A stretch of DNA of 64,000 nt, taken from positions 620,001 through 684,000 of the forward strand of contig JACTVC010000009.1 in assembly GCA_018417955.1 (NCBI GenBank), read 5' to 3'. The number at the start of each line of letters is the position of its first letter. Position 1 is the first letter of the stretch. Made by a program: the position numbers and the translations under genes. This document shows, one piece after another, positions 35,778 through 47,213 of the stretch. Below the pieces are notes generated by a model. It ran no database searches and had not been told where the DNA came from. It was given only the letters and a program-made list of their open reading frames with translations. The stretch is from Laccaria trichodermophora (Eukaryota > Basidiomycota > Agaricomycetes > Agaricales > Hydnangiaceae).

Positions 35778-36805
35778 ATGGCTCTTCGACTGGTGACATT
35801 CGACGCGTTGCACACTATCATCACCCCTCGTCTCCCAATTCACGTCCAATACTCTCAAACTTTCTCTCCTTATTTAGGGAGTTTGAATCCAGATTCCATC
35901 AAGCGGTCGTTCAAGGTGGGTACGTCGAAAATATGCCTCACTGACCACGTTGATCATTTACTCTCAACAGCACTGAAAGATGTTCAAGAGGAGAATCCCT
36001 TATTTTCCGTTGGCGCTCAAGCTTGGTGGAGAGAGGTCATCCGGAGGACGGCGCTTGGGGCCGGCGCGGACGAGCAAGGTGAGAGACCTTCAATGCGAGT
36101 GGACAATACATACCTCTGACGCCTCTCTTAGCCCTGAAAGATTCTCTCCATGAGATTGTACCCACCCTCATGAGGCGTTTCAGCTCAAAAGAAGGGTACA
36201 AAGTGTTTGACGATGCCATTCCGACGAGTCAGTCAGCTACAAGCTTCTCTTTCTTAATTTTTGATTGGCCATCCACCTCGTTTAGTGTTGCATCTCCGCA
36301 GTCTTGGTATCCGTACTGCTATTGTGAGTAATGGTGACTCTCGCATACGTTTGTGATCCTTTGAGATTTTGTTCAATGTGGCTAATTTTTACGATATTGT
36401 GTAGGTGCTGTACTTCAGGATCTTAGTTTCCCCAAAGAGGTACAACCTATACTTTTAAGTGAAGAAGAGGGAGTCGAGAAACCGTCCCGAGAAATCTTCA
36501 TACGTGCTTTAGAGCGAGTTAACGCTATGAGAAGTGAAAAGGCTGCAATCTTACCTGAGCACTGCTTGCATGTCGGAGATGAGCTTAAAGCGTCAGTTAA
36601 TGCCTGTTAGCCTCTCGATTGGATCAGGCTGAAGAAGTAACTTTGCAGTGACTATTTTGGAGCTTTGAACGCTGGATTCAGGCCTTTGTTGCTTCGACGG
36701 GACGGACCTGATGGAGAGCATGCCCACAAGGAATTACATGAAACCTTACAGGACGTCGATGTTGTCAAGAGCTTGCATGCTGTTGTGAAGTACATAATAT
36801 CGTGA
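35778..36805 (+). CDS. HAD-superfamily hydrolase, HDHD3-like
   Basis: Six exons: 35778-35919, 35971-36078, 36132-36227, 36286-36348, 36405-36591, 36649-36805 (250 aa; frames close). Motif I is VTFDALHTI, with the nucleophile aspartate but without the second aspartate of phosphatases; haloacid-dehalogenase-type members have FDAxGT here. Motif II is IVSNGD, the lysine lies in EKPSREIF, and motif IV is HVGDELKADYFGALNAGF. This order fits the HDHD3 group of small cytosolic or mitochondrial hydrolases of unknown substrate. Its stop lies 140 bp from the stop of the convergent ribosomal protein gene. Confidence 0.88.
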
Positions 36806-36945
36806 TATTTGGTCCGACGACCAGCTGTACAATTATTCCATCAGGAAATGCAGTGAGTCGGGTATGGCTTGGGGATGGAAGCCCAATAGCAATGTCGCAT
36901 GAGTACTCGATGAAGCGGTTGAAGTTGTTCTCCCGCTTAACTCGC

Positions 36946-37419
36946 CTAGTCGATGAGGTCGTCCACATTCGATCGACCAATAATGATCTGTTCACCCTGC
37001 CTCGCAATATCCTCTACTCTGTCGCCTAGTTTCAGAACGGTCCATCGCAGCACACGTGGGTCTCTGCGCATGATTCCATTCAGAGTCTTTAATGTTGCTG
37101 GGCTGGTATCGAAATGCAGTGTCCAGTAGCTGTGGCAAATGTAAATACATTTCGAATGAGAATCACCTCTGAAGGGAACTCACTCTCCGACACTGACATA
37201 GGGTCCCTGCCGTTTCATTCGTTGTGGGAGCGTTCTAGTTCCCCACGAATCAATGGAACGCACGACCCCGCCTGCTGTCATGATGTGCATTGCAGACTGC
37301 CGTACGAGTTCCCGAATGTGTTTCTGCCAACAAAAGTTAGGAGTAGAGAGATATAGCGGACGTGAACGAACATATTCTGGATAATGTTTTGTGATACATA
37401 GCATTTGATAGAGAGGCAT
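36946..37419 (-). CDS. MRP17: mitochondrial small-subunit ribosomal protein bS6m
   Basis: Three exons on the minus strand: 37419-37372, 37323-37184, 37129-36946 (123 aa; frames close). The start MPLYQMLCITKHYPEY, the middle GGVVRSIDSWGTRTLPQRM and the segment HFDTSPATLKTLNGIMRRDP followed by VLRWTVLKLG match the fungal homologue of bacterial S6, a component of the small mitoribosomal subunit near uS18. Length is normal for fungi. The gene is convergent with the HAD hydrolase gene. Confidence 0.93.
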
Positions 37420-38674
37420 GGCGAATCCGTGTCAACGAAGGCCAGTCACTGTCAGAAACTTTTAAGTTGCAAAAAATTGCCACGTGAGCTCGGCGACAAC
37501 GCGGTCACACCGTGCGCTCGAGTTGCGCTCGAGTCCCCTCGACACTGGACAGACTCAGTCACTTCTACCCCCACCCTCACCCTCACTTTCCTCCTCATTC
37601 GATTCCTTATTGCCCCATCCTGAGATTGCCTATCTAATGGCCAAAATCAATTTCTCCATCTGCTTTCTCGGCCTACAACTTGAAGCCACATACTGTGCTA
37701 AAACGGAGGATTCATCCGAGTAGCTTTGCTTGGAGTATGGGAGTGTCGTAGATCGAACCAGGGAATCGACCAACCCATCAAAGAACGAAGGTCACACCAA
37801 CAAAAGCAGAAGCGCGATACCTTCGATGAATTCCCCCTGTCTCGGCGGGAGATCCCTTATTCACTTTTCAGCGGTTCCGTGTTCCCTTCAAACGGCGCAA
37901 GAGACGAAAAATCATTCCTGTCACCGTTGAGCCACGGGCGTCTGATCATCTCCCCCATCGTATGTTATCCGAAAATCTTTCCATTCAGCCACAGATTAAG
38001 AGATAACATTTTTGGGAACAGATGGTAGGTCACCGCGCATCGTGACCTAACTTGATCAAATGATCAATCCAGCGAGACGGCCATTTAACTTCGCAGGTAG
38101 ATTTGGGCCGCCGGTGACGTATAATGAGCTTCTCCCAACTCTTTTCATACACACCTGATGTGGTTTGATACGCAACGCAGGAACGTCTTCATTCGTTTGG
38201 GTGGATAATGTCTTTCATGTCTTTCCGTGAGATTCAGGGTGACTCTCCTTGAACGTTCTCAACGGACGGCATCTTGCAAACAAGAGAGACACATTCAAAT
38301 GGGTTTGCACAAACGGAATCTCAGCCCTTTTCCTCTGGAAGAGAACATGGTTGCACCGTCATTACTAACGTTAATGCAACAAATTTACTACCTGTCCAAC
38401 TTCGTTATAATCAACCTGACGACGAGCCTACCATCAGAAGCTCGACTACCAGATCCGCAAATCCTCGCACATCGTCTGCGGGAAGCAATTTCTCTATCAG
38501 CTTCTCTAATCCGGTGTTCTGCACTTTAATTCCTGCTCTAGACTAGGTATCCCCGGCCGTCTTTGACGTCAATTAAACACCTTAACCCGCAACACCCTAT
38601 TCCGCCATCCAGAATCATTATAAACATTTATTTTGTCCTCAGCGGAAATTTCGTGTCACCAATTTCTTCTCATC
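37420..38674. other. long intergenic region / probable 5' leader of the Mei2-like gene
   Basis: About 1.25 kb between the start of the minus-strand ribosomal protein gene and the plus-strand Mei2-like start. A pyrimidine-rich tract near 37560-37620 resembles a fungal core promoter. Several short plus-strand frames are open (for example 37730-37930 and 38227-38529) but have no splice support or family resemblance. A long leader with upstream frames is typical of developmental regulators, but this is inference. Confidence 0.4.
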
Positions 38675-41600
38675 ATGTCATCCTCCAACTCTCAGCCACG
38701 CCTCAGCATCGATCTAGGAGCCCCAACTCTGAAAACCATTCCTACCGAAGTCGATATATCTCAACCGAGTGGCCGGATCCATCCAGCGAGGCTCCAACAT
38801 TCGCCTTCATTGCCGAATATCTGGTTAGTTTATATCCTTTTGATAACCGACACCGTTTTAAGTCTTGCGACTTGCGTGGACCAATAGGTTTCCTCCTCAT
38901 TCCGGTCCCATACCTCCCGAAATCATGAGCAGAGATTTTTTTCCTCGGCCATCTACACCACCGGCCGCTATGACTGACGAGGATTTGCTGATCAAGCATT
39001 CCCCAACAATCTCGTCTGTTCAACCCCCAAGACTCCATGCAAAACATGTGCCCACCGAGCCACATGCCCACTTTGTCCTAGGTCCGGATTCCATCAAGCC
39101 CCAGCGCCGACGTCGCCGCGAACGCGAGCAGCCTACCTCGCTACTTACTCCGCCCTTGACGCCCTCTTCAAGCATTAGAACGACCACGAGTTTAGATTCC
39201 TCCGCGAGTCACCGAGAAAAGTTAAACAACGATAAAGACGACGCCGACACTTTCAACGAAATTCGAGATCCCGACACAAAGTCGACGAGATTCTTGCTGG
39301 TGAGCGCACTTTCTTTCTCGCGTTTCCGCTTCACTTCCCGTTAGAATCATTTTTGGCGATAATTTGCGATAATTTTGAACCTCTACTCACCCTGAACTTA
39401 CAGCTCGGCAACGTAAACGATAAAGTTTCCCCGGATGTTCTAAAATCTGCGGTGGTCTCGGCGCTCTCAGCATCTTTGAGCAGTTCGCCCGACACACATG
39501 TTTTTCGGTCCTACCATCCCGAAGATGGGCCCGTCAAAGGGGTTAACCATCGGTTCCAGAAGTCTAAAGGGATCGTACCTTTCATATTTAACGACATTCG
39601 GCTCGCTAGAGTTGCTAAAGAGTGTTTGTCTGTCCCAAGAAAGGGAACTCTGGAAGAATGTATCGGCAATGAAATACGAGAAGATGGCATTTGTTGGATT
39701 ACAACACAGTTTCTGACAGTGGAGGAGTTGACTTCCGTACGTTTATGCCATGATTCTCCCATTGACGTGATTCCTCAACGTGGGGCCTGCAGCTTATAGG
39801 AAATTCCTCTTACATTGATTCAAGTGACGGTAGCTTTTATATCTCCGCTCGAGTGGATGCATCAGCCCCAGGGGAACAGACAAGTGTTGAGATTATAGTC
39901 GACCAAGACAAGGGTAACCGCGACTCGAACAGAAACGCCATCAGCGTTGGAGCCATTCAAAACATTTTGAAATCTTATGGCGACCTCTACTCCTTTTCCT
40001 TCGCACGCGAAGAGGTCGAAAAAGATGGAGTGAGTGTTTGACTGCTTTCTTCTTCCTAAGCAAATTGACGTGATGTGAGTAGTCAGTGTCCATGACGTTT
40101 CGCGTGGAGTACTACGACCTTAGGGAAGCAGACGACGCGTTTATTGCCCTAGATCAACAGACTATGTTTGGGATGAGAATCCACGTCTACGGCCGCAAGG
40201 TACAGAGTGATGATGTGTCGTATCAAATGCCTGGGTTGTTCATCGGACCAGCGGGTCAACAGTCGCAAATCCGGACCCAGTTTGGTCATACTGAGGGAGC
40301 GGAGCAAACCACTTCCGGGCCCACCCATGGCGCGCGATCCCCACAATATTTCTATACGTCTCCCGCGAATGGGGATTCACCCAATATTACAAAGACCCCC
40401 ACTCTTACAAGAAACGTCCATGACGATGTCGTGGATGGGCATTCTTACCCATCACTTTACCAGCCGACGAATGAATCCCATAAGCTTGAGGCCCAATCGA
40501 CCCAGGATGGCACCATACAGCAGTGGGAGGCTGAACTCCGCCCTGACGCAACGACCGTGTGTTACACCCCCACGCAAGAATGTCGATATTGCCCGTCGCG
40601 AGGCCCGTCAGTCATTCCATACTTTCCTCAACATACACCGCCGCCGAGTTTGACTTATTCGCACCCGCTTCCGGCTCCTCCTATCATCGTCAATCCACCT
40701 CCCACACCCACTCCCTTTGTTTACGAGCACGATAGTCAAAGCATTCAGCCTGTCATGCCTCATTGGGCCTTCGAGCAGGCAATGGCGCTTGCTGCAAGCA
40801 ATGGCGTGTACTCAGGACTTGCCGGCTCTTTTATCCATCGGCCATTCTGGTCTCCAGACATTTCTACTGGTTTCCTTCCTGCGCGGAGTGGCTTCTATCC
40901 CGGACACATACCCTCGTCTGATCCACGGCAATTCGAGTATTTCCCCGTGGCCACTGAGATGCAAGGAGCAGCTCTACTCGAGCCGCCCTTCCCCCATGGT
41001 CAACGTACATCTGCCCAACGATCACCTTCTCCGGTTACCCGTGTCCCCTCCCTCCAGCAGGCAGCCTCGACCATAACCCACGCGACGGCGCCCAGCGGGA
41101 CACCCGAGAGAAATCAGCTGAATCTAGACCGCATACAGGACGGGCAGGATACGCGAACAACCGTCATGATCAAGAATATTCCAAACAAGATGAGTGACAA
41201 GGATTTGGTTGCTTACATTGGAAAAGTTTGCCCCAAAAAAATTGACTTCTTGTATCTTCGTATGGATTTCCAAAATGGTTAGTCTCTTGGTCTAGAACGG
41301 AGTTGGAATTAACTTTCTTCTGAAACTTAGGATGCAATGTTGGTTATGCGTTCGTGAATTTTATTCGAGTTGAGGACCTTCTTGTTTTCGCTCAGAAAAA
41401 GCTGGGAGAGAGATGGTGGGTTAAGCTGTCCCCGTTCAGTCGATTGTTTTAACACCCTCGTTGGTTAGGAACATGTTCTCCAGCGAAAAGGTGCTTCAAA
41501 TGTCATACGCCAACTACCAGTTCGTAGTTTATCTTCGCCTAATATTTTTATCTGACTTTATCTTAGAGGAAAGGAGGCACTCGTGGAAAAATTTAAGAAT

Positions 41601-41915
41601 TCTTGCATCATGGACGAGCGAGAGGCCTGGCGCCCCAAAATATTCTACTCTTCAGGGCCTGAACAAGGTCTCCCGGAACCTTTCCCGGCACCTACGCACA
41701 TCCGTCGAAAGGAACGAAGCTCAATCAATCGCGGCGGACTCTTCACTCCAGGTGCTGGGAATGGATTACCTGGTCCCCAGCCCGGTCCGTTGCATGATCC
41801 TGACCGGCGTCATCACGATAGCCACCGCTTGCAGCGATCCCAGCAAAGGGGTCGCGCCGTTCATGAAAACGCGTCGGATGTCAGTCGAAACGCCTGCAAT
41901 CGCGATCCTCGATAG
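38675..41915 (+). CDS. Mei2-like RNA-recognition-motif protein
   Basis: Probable regulator of meiosis or sexual development that binds RNA. Eight exons: 38675-38823, 38888-39299, 39404-39736, 39793-40029, 40083-41277, 41331-41415, 41469-41519, 41567-41915 (936 aa; frames close). The N terminus is disordered, followed by two weak RRM-like folds (about residues 190-300 and 350-460, the latter with TFRVEYYDLREADDAFIALD). A proline-rich linker follows. The diagnostic C-terminal Mei2-type RRM has TTVMIKNIPNKMSDKDLVAY and CNVGYAFVNFIRVEDLL across exons 5-6. The exon 5 acceptor was chosen to keep phase (AGTAG before TCAGTG). The protein ends with an arginine/glutamine-rich tail. Confidence 0.9.
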
Positions 41916-42860
41916 TCACTTTCTGATGTCATACCGGTACCTGAGTACAGAGTAGGATGGGCACGATAAACGAGAAAATGTCTTTCCCCGCTTTTAAATT
42001 CACCATACTGGTTATCGTTCTATTTTCCTTTACTTTACTTTACTGCTGTGCCACCTGTGTGCCTTTTGATTTCAATTAATTGTGATTTTTTCGTGACCAC
42101 CAGTGACTGGGACGATTGTATGATTTCTTTGTTTCTCAGCGGGGATGAGGCCGACAAAGGGCCGGCCGGATGCGTTTTAGATTCTTGGAGCTAACCAAAC
42201 GATTACCCGCAGTCATTTCGCAACCGCTGCCTTCAAGTTCCCGCCCCTTCCCACTTGTTGCGTATATAGCCACAAATTCCCAGTAAGGTTCTTTCCGCAC
42301 ACCTTGAGGCTCCAACTAAACAAAATCTCAAGGCAGAGCGTTTTGATATTTGGTCTATCGATACCTCGATAGCTGCATGATCATCAGCTACTAGTAGTAG
42401 TTACACCGGGGAAGCCTTTGTATCGCCATCCGACTTCAAGAAAAATGAATTCAAGCAGCTGCAACAATTGACGCTTATTCCTTCCATCCTGTCAACAACA
42501 GTTCGGATATGCTGTCAACTACAGAATGGAGAGCGACGATTTCTTGTAACAATTAAATAATTCATCCCATATCAGCCGTAGACGCCGGACAAAGTATGGT
42601 TGCTCCCTGGTTGCTCCTTCAGCCAACGTATGTCCGCCGCTTGTGTTTTGCCATGTTCTCACAATCACACCGTTCAAAGCTCCATTGTCTTCGTTGCTGT
42701 CATATCCCCACAGCGACATCAACGGACTATTGTGCACCCACATAGCACGTTAAACTAATGCGATCGTCCACCCGTTTCGTTCCTAGCCCAAATATAAATA
42801 CCTAAGCGTCTGTTCTCACAAGGTCCCCTCCGCAAGTGCAAAAAACAAGAAGAAAAAAGA
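41916..42860. other. intergenic region
   Basis: 945 bp between the Mei2-like gene and the F-box-like gene on the same strand. A 74-codon minus-strand frame at 42519-42743 is open but isolated and resembles nothing I know. No RNA gene or transposon end was seen. Confidence 0.4.
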
Positions 42861-43856
42861 ATGCATTTTGCGTTCACAGACCTCTCCGTCGAGCTGGCTC
42901 TCGAGATCCTTCGTTTAGCGTCGGCACCCGTTATAGAATCGGACGAAACGGCCTTCATTGGCAAATCCACAAAAACGTCGTACTACTCCACCGCCCTCGC
43001 CCTGGCCTCCGTCTCATATGCCATAAGGCAAGTAACGATGCCCTACCTCCTCCACACCGTCGTCCTCCGCTCTACCTTAAACGTACACGCGTTCATTAAC
43101 GCCCTCCGCCTCCAAGAGGAATTCAGCCAGTGTAGCAGCCGGCTCCGGCTTGATTACAAGACGCTCGTGCGACGCCTTTGGAGCACGGAGTGCTGGGACG
43201 GCGTCGTGGATGATCTTGCGCACAGCGGCACGGATTATACACTCCTCTATCCAATATTATCCGGGCTCGAGAGCCTAGGGCTGAATTTCAGGTCGTTATC
43301 GCTATTATACAACGGGCTCGCGCACGCCTCTCCGAATTTCGCACAAGAGTGGAAGTGTCGGCGCGTTACGCTGGCTGGGCCAATGGTGAGGTGGAAGCCA
43401 TTGACGTCTACGCCCGAAGGGCTGGCGTTTTTAGGGCAAATCACCCATTTAACGCTTTGGATTCCCGAACATTCCACCTTTTCGGGGTTCCCTCCGCCTG
43501 TTTCTGAGAGTCCTGTTCCACAATGGGTGCAAAGTGCACCCTTTGTGTATATGCCGAACCTGACGCACTTTGCGTGCCCACTAGTTCTACGCGATGCCTC
43601 GTATAAATTCTCGCAGATGCTTGTGTACAGGGTACCGCCTGATTCTCACGACCCAGCGCTACTACGTCGGTGGGTTCTCGGTGGCGAGCCGTTGGTGCAT
43701 GGTGTTGTTGTGCAGGCGGAAGTTCCCCGCGCCAATACAAAATCTTTTACGTACGGGGATTACTTTGACGACTCTAGTTGGGAGAGGGCTTACATGCAGG
43801 GGAGAAGCGAATCTATTTGGAAGGAAGTCGAAGAACTTTTGTCTTGCAAACGATGA
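42861..43856 (+). CDS. F-box-like single-exon protein of unknown function
   Basis: One uninterrupted frame of 331 codons. The N terminus (FTDLSVELALEILRLAS) has the spacing of a fungal F-box, which would connect the protein to SCF ubiquitin ligases, but the second half of the F-box is interrupted by an insert (VIESDETAFIGKSTKTSYY) before ALALASVSYAIRQ. The rest alternates strands and helices with several tryptophans, typical of the large lineage-specific F-box families of mushroom-forming fungi. Intronless structure contrasts with nearly all neighbours. Substrate unknown. Confidence 0.72.
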   Translation: MHFAFTDLSVELALEILRLASAPVIESDETAFIGKSTKTSYYSTALALASVSYAIRQVTMPYLLHTVVLRSTLNVHAFINALRLQEEFSQCSSRLRLDYKTLVRRLWSTECWDGVVDDLAHSGTDYTLLYPILSGLESLGLNFRSLSLLYNGLAHASPNFAQEWKCRRVTLAGPMVRWKPLTSTPEGLAFLGQITHLTLWIPEHSTFSGFPPPVSESPVPQWVQSAPFVYMPNLTHFACPLVLRDASYKFSQMLVYRVPPDSHDPALLRRWVLGGEPLVHGVVVQAEVPRANTKSFTYGDYFDDSSWERAYMQGRSESIWKEVEELLSCKR

Positions 43857-44086
43857 ACAGTAATAATAAAAATTGGGACGTGCTTGTGCAGTGCCGGGTC
43901 GTAGTGTTACTGTCCAGACCGACTTTCGCATTCGGGGTACTTTATTTCAGAGGGCCTACATTTTGGCAAAAGATGAAGGAGTACAGTGGGGGGGCTACAC
44001 TACTAAACGATTTTGGTATATAACACATGGGATTAACTCGATGACAAGATAGCATATAGAGGTACAAAAAAGAAGGATACAAACTG

Positions 44087-45304
44087 TCAATTCAAACTCT
44101 GAAGCTTCATCCACTCTTTATCGTTCGCACCAAAATCAACACCCTTGCGTTTCCACCAGTCCCTGGCGTCCTCTCCACCACCAATAGCGTCCTCCAGTGC
44201 CTCTTCGATATCGCACATGCGATATTGGATGGGAAGGCCCGATTTATCCCACCACTCGAGCACCTCTGGCCTGTTATGCCTCGTTGCGCCTGTGAGGGCT
44301 TCTTGGTCGAATATGAGCTGCAGACCACTTCCTAGCCACCATTGCAGGACTTCAACTTTTCCATGACAGCTTGCATGCTGTAAAGCATGGCGATCGTATT
44401 TTGGCTCAAGTTGCGAGGAAGCCCACCACTCGAGAACGTCGACATGCCCCGCTGTGCTCGCCATATCCATGACTCTGCCCATTTTCAGGGGGAGGCCGGA
44501 TGCTTTGTGTTGTCTCTTCCACCAGTCCAGAACGGCGATCTGGTTTTTGGCACTTGCGTATTCGAGCGAGGCTTCGGTGTACTCAAAGGGGCGACCGCAG
44601 TTTAGCCACCAGTCAAGGGAGACAACTTGACCGTTGCGAGAGGCACCGTCGACGGCTTCTGCTACTGAGCCTGGGGCGGGTGGCGGTACGAGATCTGGAT
44701 GTTGCTCGAAACCGTGTTTCCACCAGGATAGAACGGATATGCGACCGTGGCGTGATGCTTTTATGGGGATGAGGTCGTTTTTGAAAACGGATAAGAATAT
44801 TTTATGGTGTTGGGAGAGAAAATACTCGAGTACGGCGACGTAGCCGAAGCGAATGACCATGACTGCGCCTATTTTTGTAGGTGGGTTTTCGCTGGATGGA
44901 TGCACTTTACGAATGGTAGGAACATGGCCGGTGAGCATTGCGTGGTCAGTGCGTGATGCACGAGACCACTCGAGGGGTTGGGGGAGGGATGTAGGGACGC
45001 CAACTGCTCGAGCAAGCTCCCAATCGCCGACGTGGTCCATAATGTCTGCCATTATTTCTACGGGGAGATCTGGAGCTCTTGGGTGAATGCGAGGGTTTGA
45101 AGGGGTTGTTGGTTCTGGGATGCGTTGGTCAGTTGAGCTTGAAAGGAAATGATATGTATGATAGTCATGATTTGCAAGTCGTGAAGCGAGGTCTGCGGTT
45201 GAGCCTGAAGTAGGGAGATTGCGTAGATTTAGAAAGAGTAAGAGTTCCGAGTGTGTTAGACGTTGATAAGCTTTGTGAACTTGAGCAAGAGGTGACAGAG
45301 GCAT
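44087..45304 (-). CDS. SAP-like / F-box-like protein with LxWW repeat array
   Basis: Single exon, 405 aa from the ATG at 45304 (a TTG 12 bp upstream also keeps frame but is less likely). Residues about 10-45 (LTHSELLLFLNLRNLPTSGS...LASRL) look like a SAP DNA-binding helix pair. Residues 75-105 (PDLPVEIMADIMDHVGDWEL) look like an F-box. The remainder is about seven repeats centred on VLxWW (SVLSWWKHG, AVLDWWKRQ, DVLEWWASS, EVLQWWLGS, EVLEWWDKS), an ankyrin-related array with A..GH(V/K). This layout is common among orphan proteins of Agaricomycetes. Function unknown; protein binding is likely. Confidence 0.8.
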   Translation of the reverse strand: MPLSPLAQVHKAYQRLTHSELLLFLNLRNLPTSGSTADLASRLANHDYHTYHFLSSSTDQRIPEPTTPSNPRIHPRAPDLPVEIMADIMDHVGDWELARAVGVPTSLPQPLEWSRASRTDHAMLTGHVPTIRKVHPSSENPPTKIGAVMVIRFGYVAVLEYFLSQHHKIFLSVFKNDLIPIKASRHGRISVLSWWKHGFEQHPDLVPPPAPGSVAEAVDGASRNGQVVSLDWWLNCGRPFEYTEASLEYASAKNQIAVLDWWKRQHKASGLPLKMGRVMDMASTAGHVDVLEWWASSQLEPKYDRHALQHASCHGKVEVLQWWLGSGLQLIFDQEALTGATRHNRPEVLEWWDKSGLPIQYRMCDIEEALEDAIGGGEDARDWWKRKGVDFGANDKEWMKLQSLN

Positions 45305-45346
45305 TTTGAAAAGCAAAAGCAGTGCTATGACAATTTCAAATTCTAT

Positions 45347-45926
45347 CTATGATATTATCCGCAACTTGCTGATATGTGGTACCAATTCCTCCCAGGCATC
45401 AAAGTCTACTTCCACAAATTCTTCTTCACCGATAATCAAGGCTTCAAGGTAAAGCGCTGAATTTGTGTTGAGGATCCCAAATTTGCTCTTCAGATACAAA
45501 AACGCGTTCTGTTGTGCAACAATGAACAGCAGTCAATCTGGCACGCTGGAACACACGTACTCGTCCAGACATCACCCCCATTCGTTTCCGTCCCAGCGCC
45601 ATCACCCGATTTCCATACTCCACCATGATTGGCTTTGTCGTCGTCGTCGCAGTTGATGCCAACACCAGCGCCTCCAACACCTGCCCGATTCCAGCGGCAA
45701 TATCGTTTGGGGATGTCACCAGATCAGCTAGTGGGCTTTGCGGTGTGGCAATAGACGTTTTCGAGGGAGAGCTGCTCATCGTGGTGGCGGCTGCTCGATG
45801 ATGCGATGCTGGATCGACATTTTCCCAAGCTCTCCCTTCTAGAACATCGCTCGCACGCGTACTCCTTCCTGACGGCATCGATCCATTATGGGTCGACATT
45901 GACGATTCGTCTTGTCGTTTTGGCAT
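45347..45926 (-). CDS. small uncharacterised protein
   Basis: Two exons on the minus strand: 45926-45561 and 45508-45347 (175 aa; frames close). The N terminus is serine/threonine-rich (MPKRQDESSMSTHNGSMPSG), followed by a helical segment (ADLVTSPNDIAAGIGQVLEA) and an acidic C terminus with FLYLKSKFGIL and EEEFVEVDFDAWEEL. I do not recognise the family. The gene is wedged between two same-strand genes with 43 bp downstream and 106 bp upstream, so transcripts probably overlap. Confidence 0.6.
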
Positions 45927-46032
45927 CAAGGCCTACTTTGTGAACCAGCGCCCGTCAACGGAGATTAACGCTGCATTCTATATTTATTACATATCACCGC
46001 TATCCTAATCAGTCAGGTGCTACTCTCAGTTC

Positions 46033-47026
46033 TTACACCTTTGGTTTACCTTGATAAGTGAGTTTTGAAAGACATTCTTCACTGCCCACTGCTCACCTAT
46101 GTGCATCAGGAATCGCTTAATATTCATCTCAGACTCCTCCGCCTCCACCAGCCCGTAATCTTTCACAAGCTTCTTCGTCGCGTCATCTAGTACGTCATCA
46201 ATCGTCAACAAACCTCTCATCGAGACGGGTACGCTTCACACATACTGTCGTACGACAAAAGTGACCTCAAGTCAGCCGGGAAGTAATCGCTCCTCGTACC
46301 TTCAGACGTCAGCACGGTTGCCAGAGCCTCGTCCAGGTTCAGAATGTCGACATTTGAATTGCTGATCCTCGACTCGCTAAATCCCTCCTCATTCAGGTTG
46401 GTGTTTATAGGTTGGGGCGTGCCACTTACGAATTGTGCAACGACGCCCTCACTTTCTCCAGCTGTTTCTTACCCTCTGCGGCTTGCTGTCTCAAAGGCAC
46501 AGGGATGTATTCGACAATCTGCGAATCAACTTGTTCCTTGACCTGCTTCGCTATCTCGGCCCTCATCTGTTCCTTGATATGGACCCTATGGAGCAACATC
46601 ATATCGGCCCTTGCAGAAGAGCACCCGAACCTACGTCATGGTCTGCGAAATCTGAGCTCGGACGTCTTCTTGAATGTTCCTCCGTATCTCCTGGAATCCT
46701 GCGTCGTGCGTTTCCTCATGCTGCCGAAGCTCGCGCTGCAGGCTCTGGATTTCGCTCATTGTGTCTGGCTATAGTCAAACATTAGGCCCCAAGCTGACGA
46801 AAGAGACGACGATCTGACCACAGGGAGCTGCACTTGTCGAAACCCATCTGCTTGCTCGTTGAACGTGTTGAAAAGACCGCCACTACTCGAAGAAATATAA
46901 CACCGGGAAATTAATATGCTAGCCGACGTACAGACTCGTCAACGTGCTCGTCATCTGGCCTAGGAGCTCAGTCATCTGGTTCTCGGGCGACTTGGCGACT
47001 TGGGGAGTCTGGCTCGTGGAGGACAT
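46033..47026 (-). CDS. uncharacterised coiled-coil protein
   Basis: Seven exons on the minus strand: 47026-46932, 46885-46819, 46768-46635, 46585-46430, 46376-46300, 46213-46097, 46049-46033 (220 aa; frames close). After a polar start (MSSTSQTPQVAKSPENQM) most of the protein is a charged coiled coil (MSEIQSLQRELRQHEETHDA, then QQAAEGKKQLEKVRASL). It ends with a short globular-looking part, LVKDYGLVEAEESEMNIKRF, finishing HIGKPKV. Exon 6 depends on the acceptor GATGAGAG, the only one that keeps the frame; an earlier acceptor gives a premature stop. Function unknown. Confidence 0.62.
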
Positions 47027-47114
47027 TTTGTTGAAACAACGCGTGCGCATGCGTCACTTATATTGACGCAGCCTTACCGCCTCCTCGTGGCCCTCACGCG
47101 CAGAAAGTGATGCA

Positions 47115-47157
47115 TGCATATATAATGTATATCTTAATATATATATTATATACATAC
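47115..47157. repeat. A+T-only alternating tract
   Basis: A stretch of alternating TA/AT (TATATAATGTATATC...ATATATATTATATAC) preceded by TGCATGCA. It lies 90-130 bp upstream of the coiled-coil gene start and just past the dehydrogenase stop, so it may act as a promoter element or as low-complexity spacer. Confidence 0.7.
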
Positions 47158-47213
47158 TATCAACCGAATCAAGCAGTCTTGAGTCAATGTCAGTCCCATT
47201 CGAATTTGGTGAG

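Noticed and set aside
37730..37930. Possible tRNA B-box-like sequence (minus strand GGTTCGATCTA near 37752)
   Set aside because: No matching A box, no acceptor stem and no cloverleaf could be drawn around it.
42519..42743. 74-codon minus-strand open frame in an intergenic region
   Set aside because: Isolated, not conserved-looking beyond an open frame, and no splice partners; reported only as part of the intergenic region.
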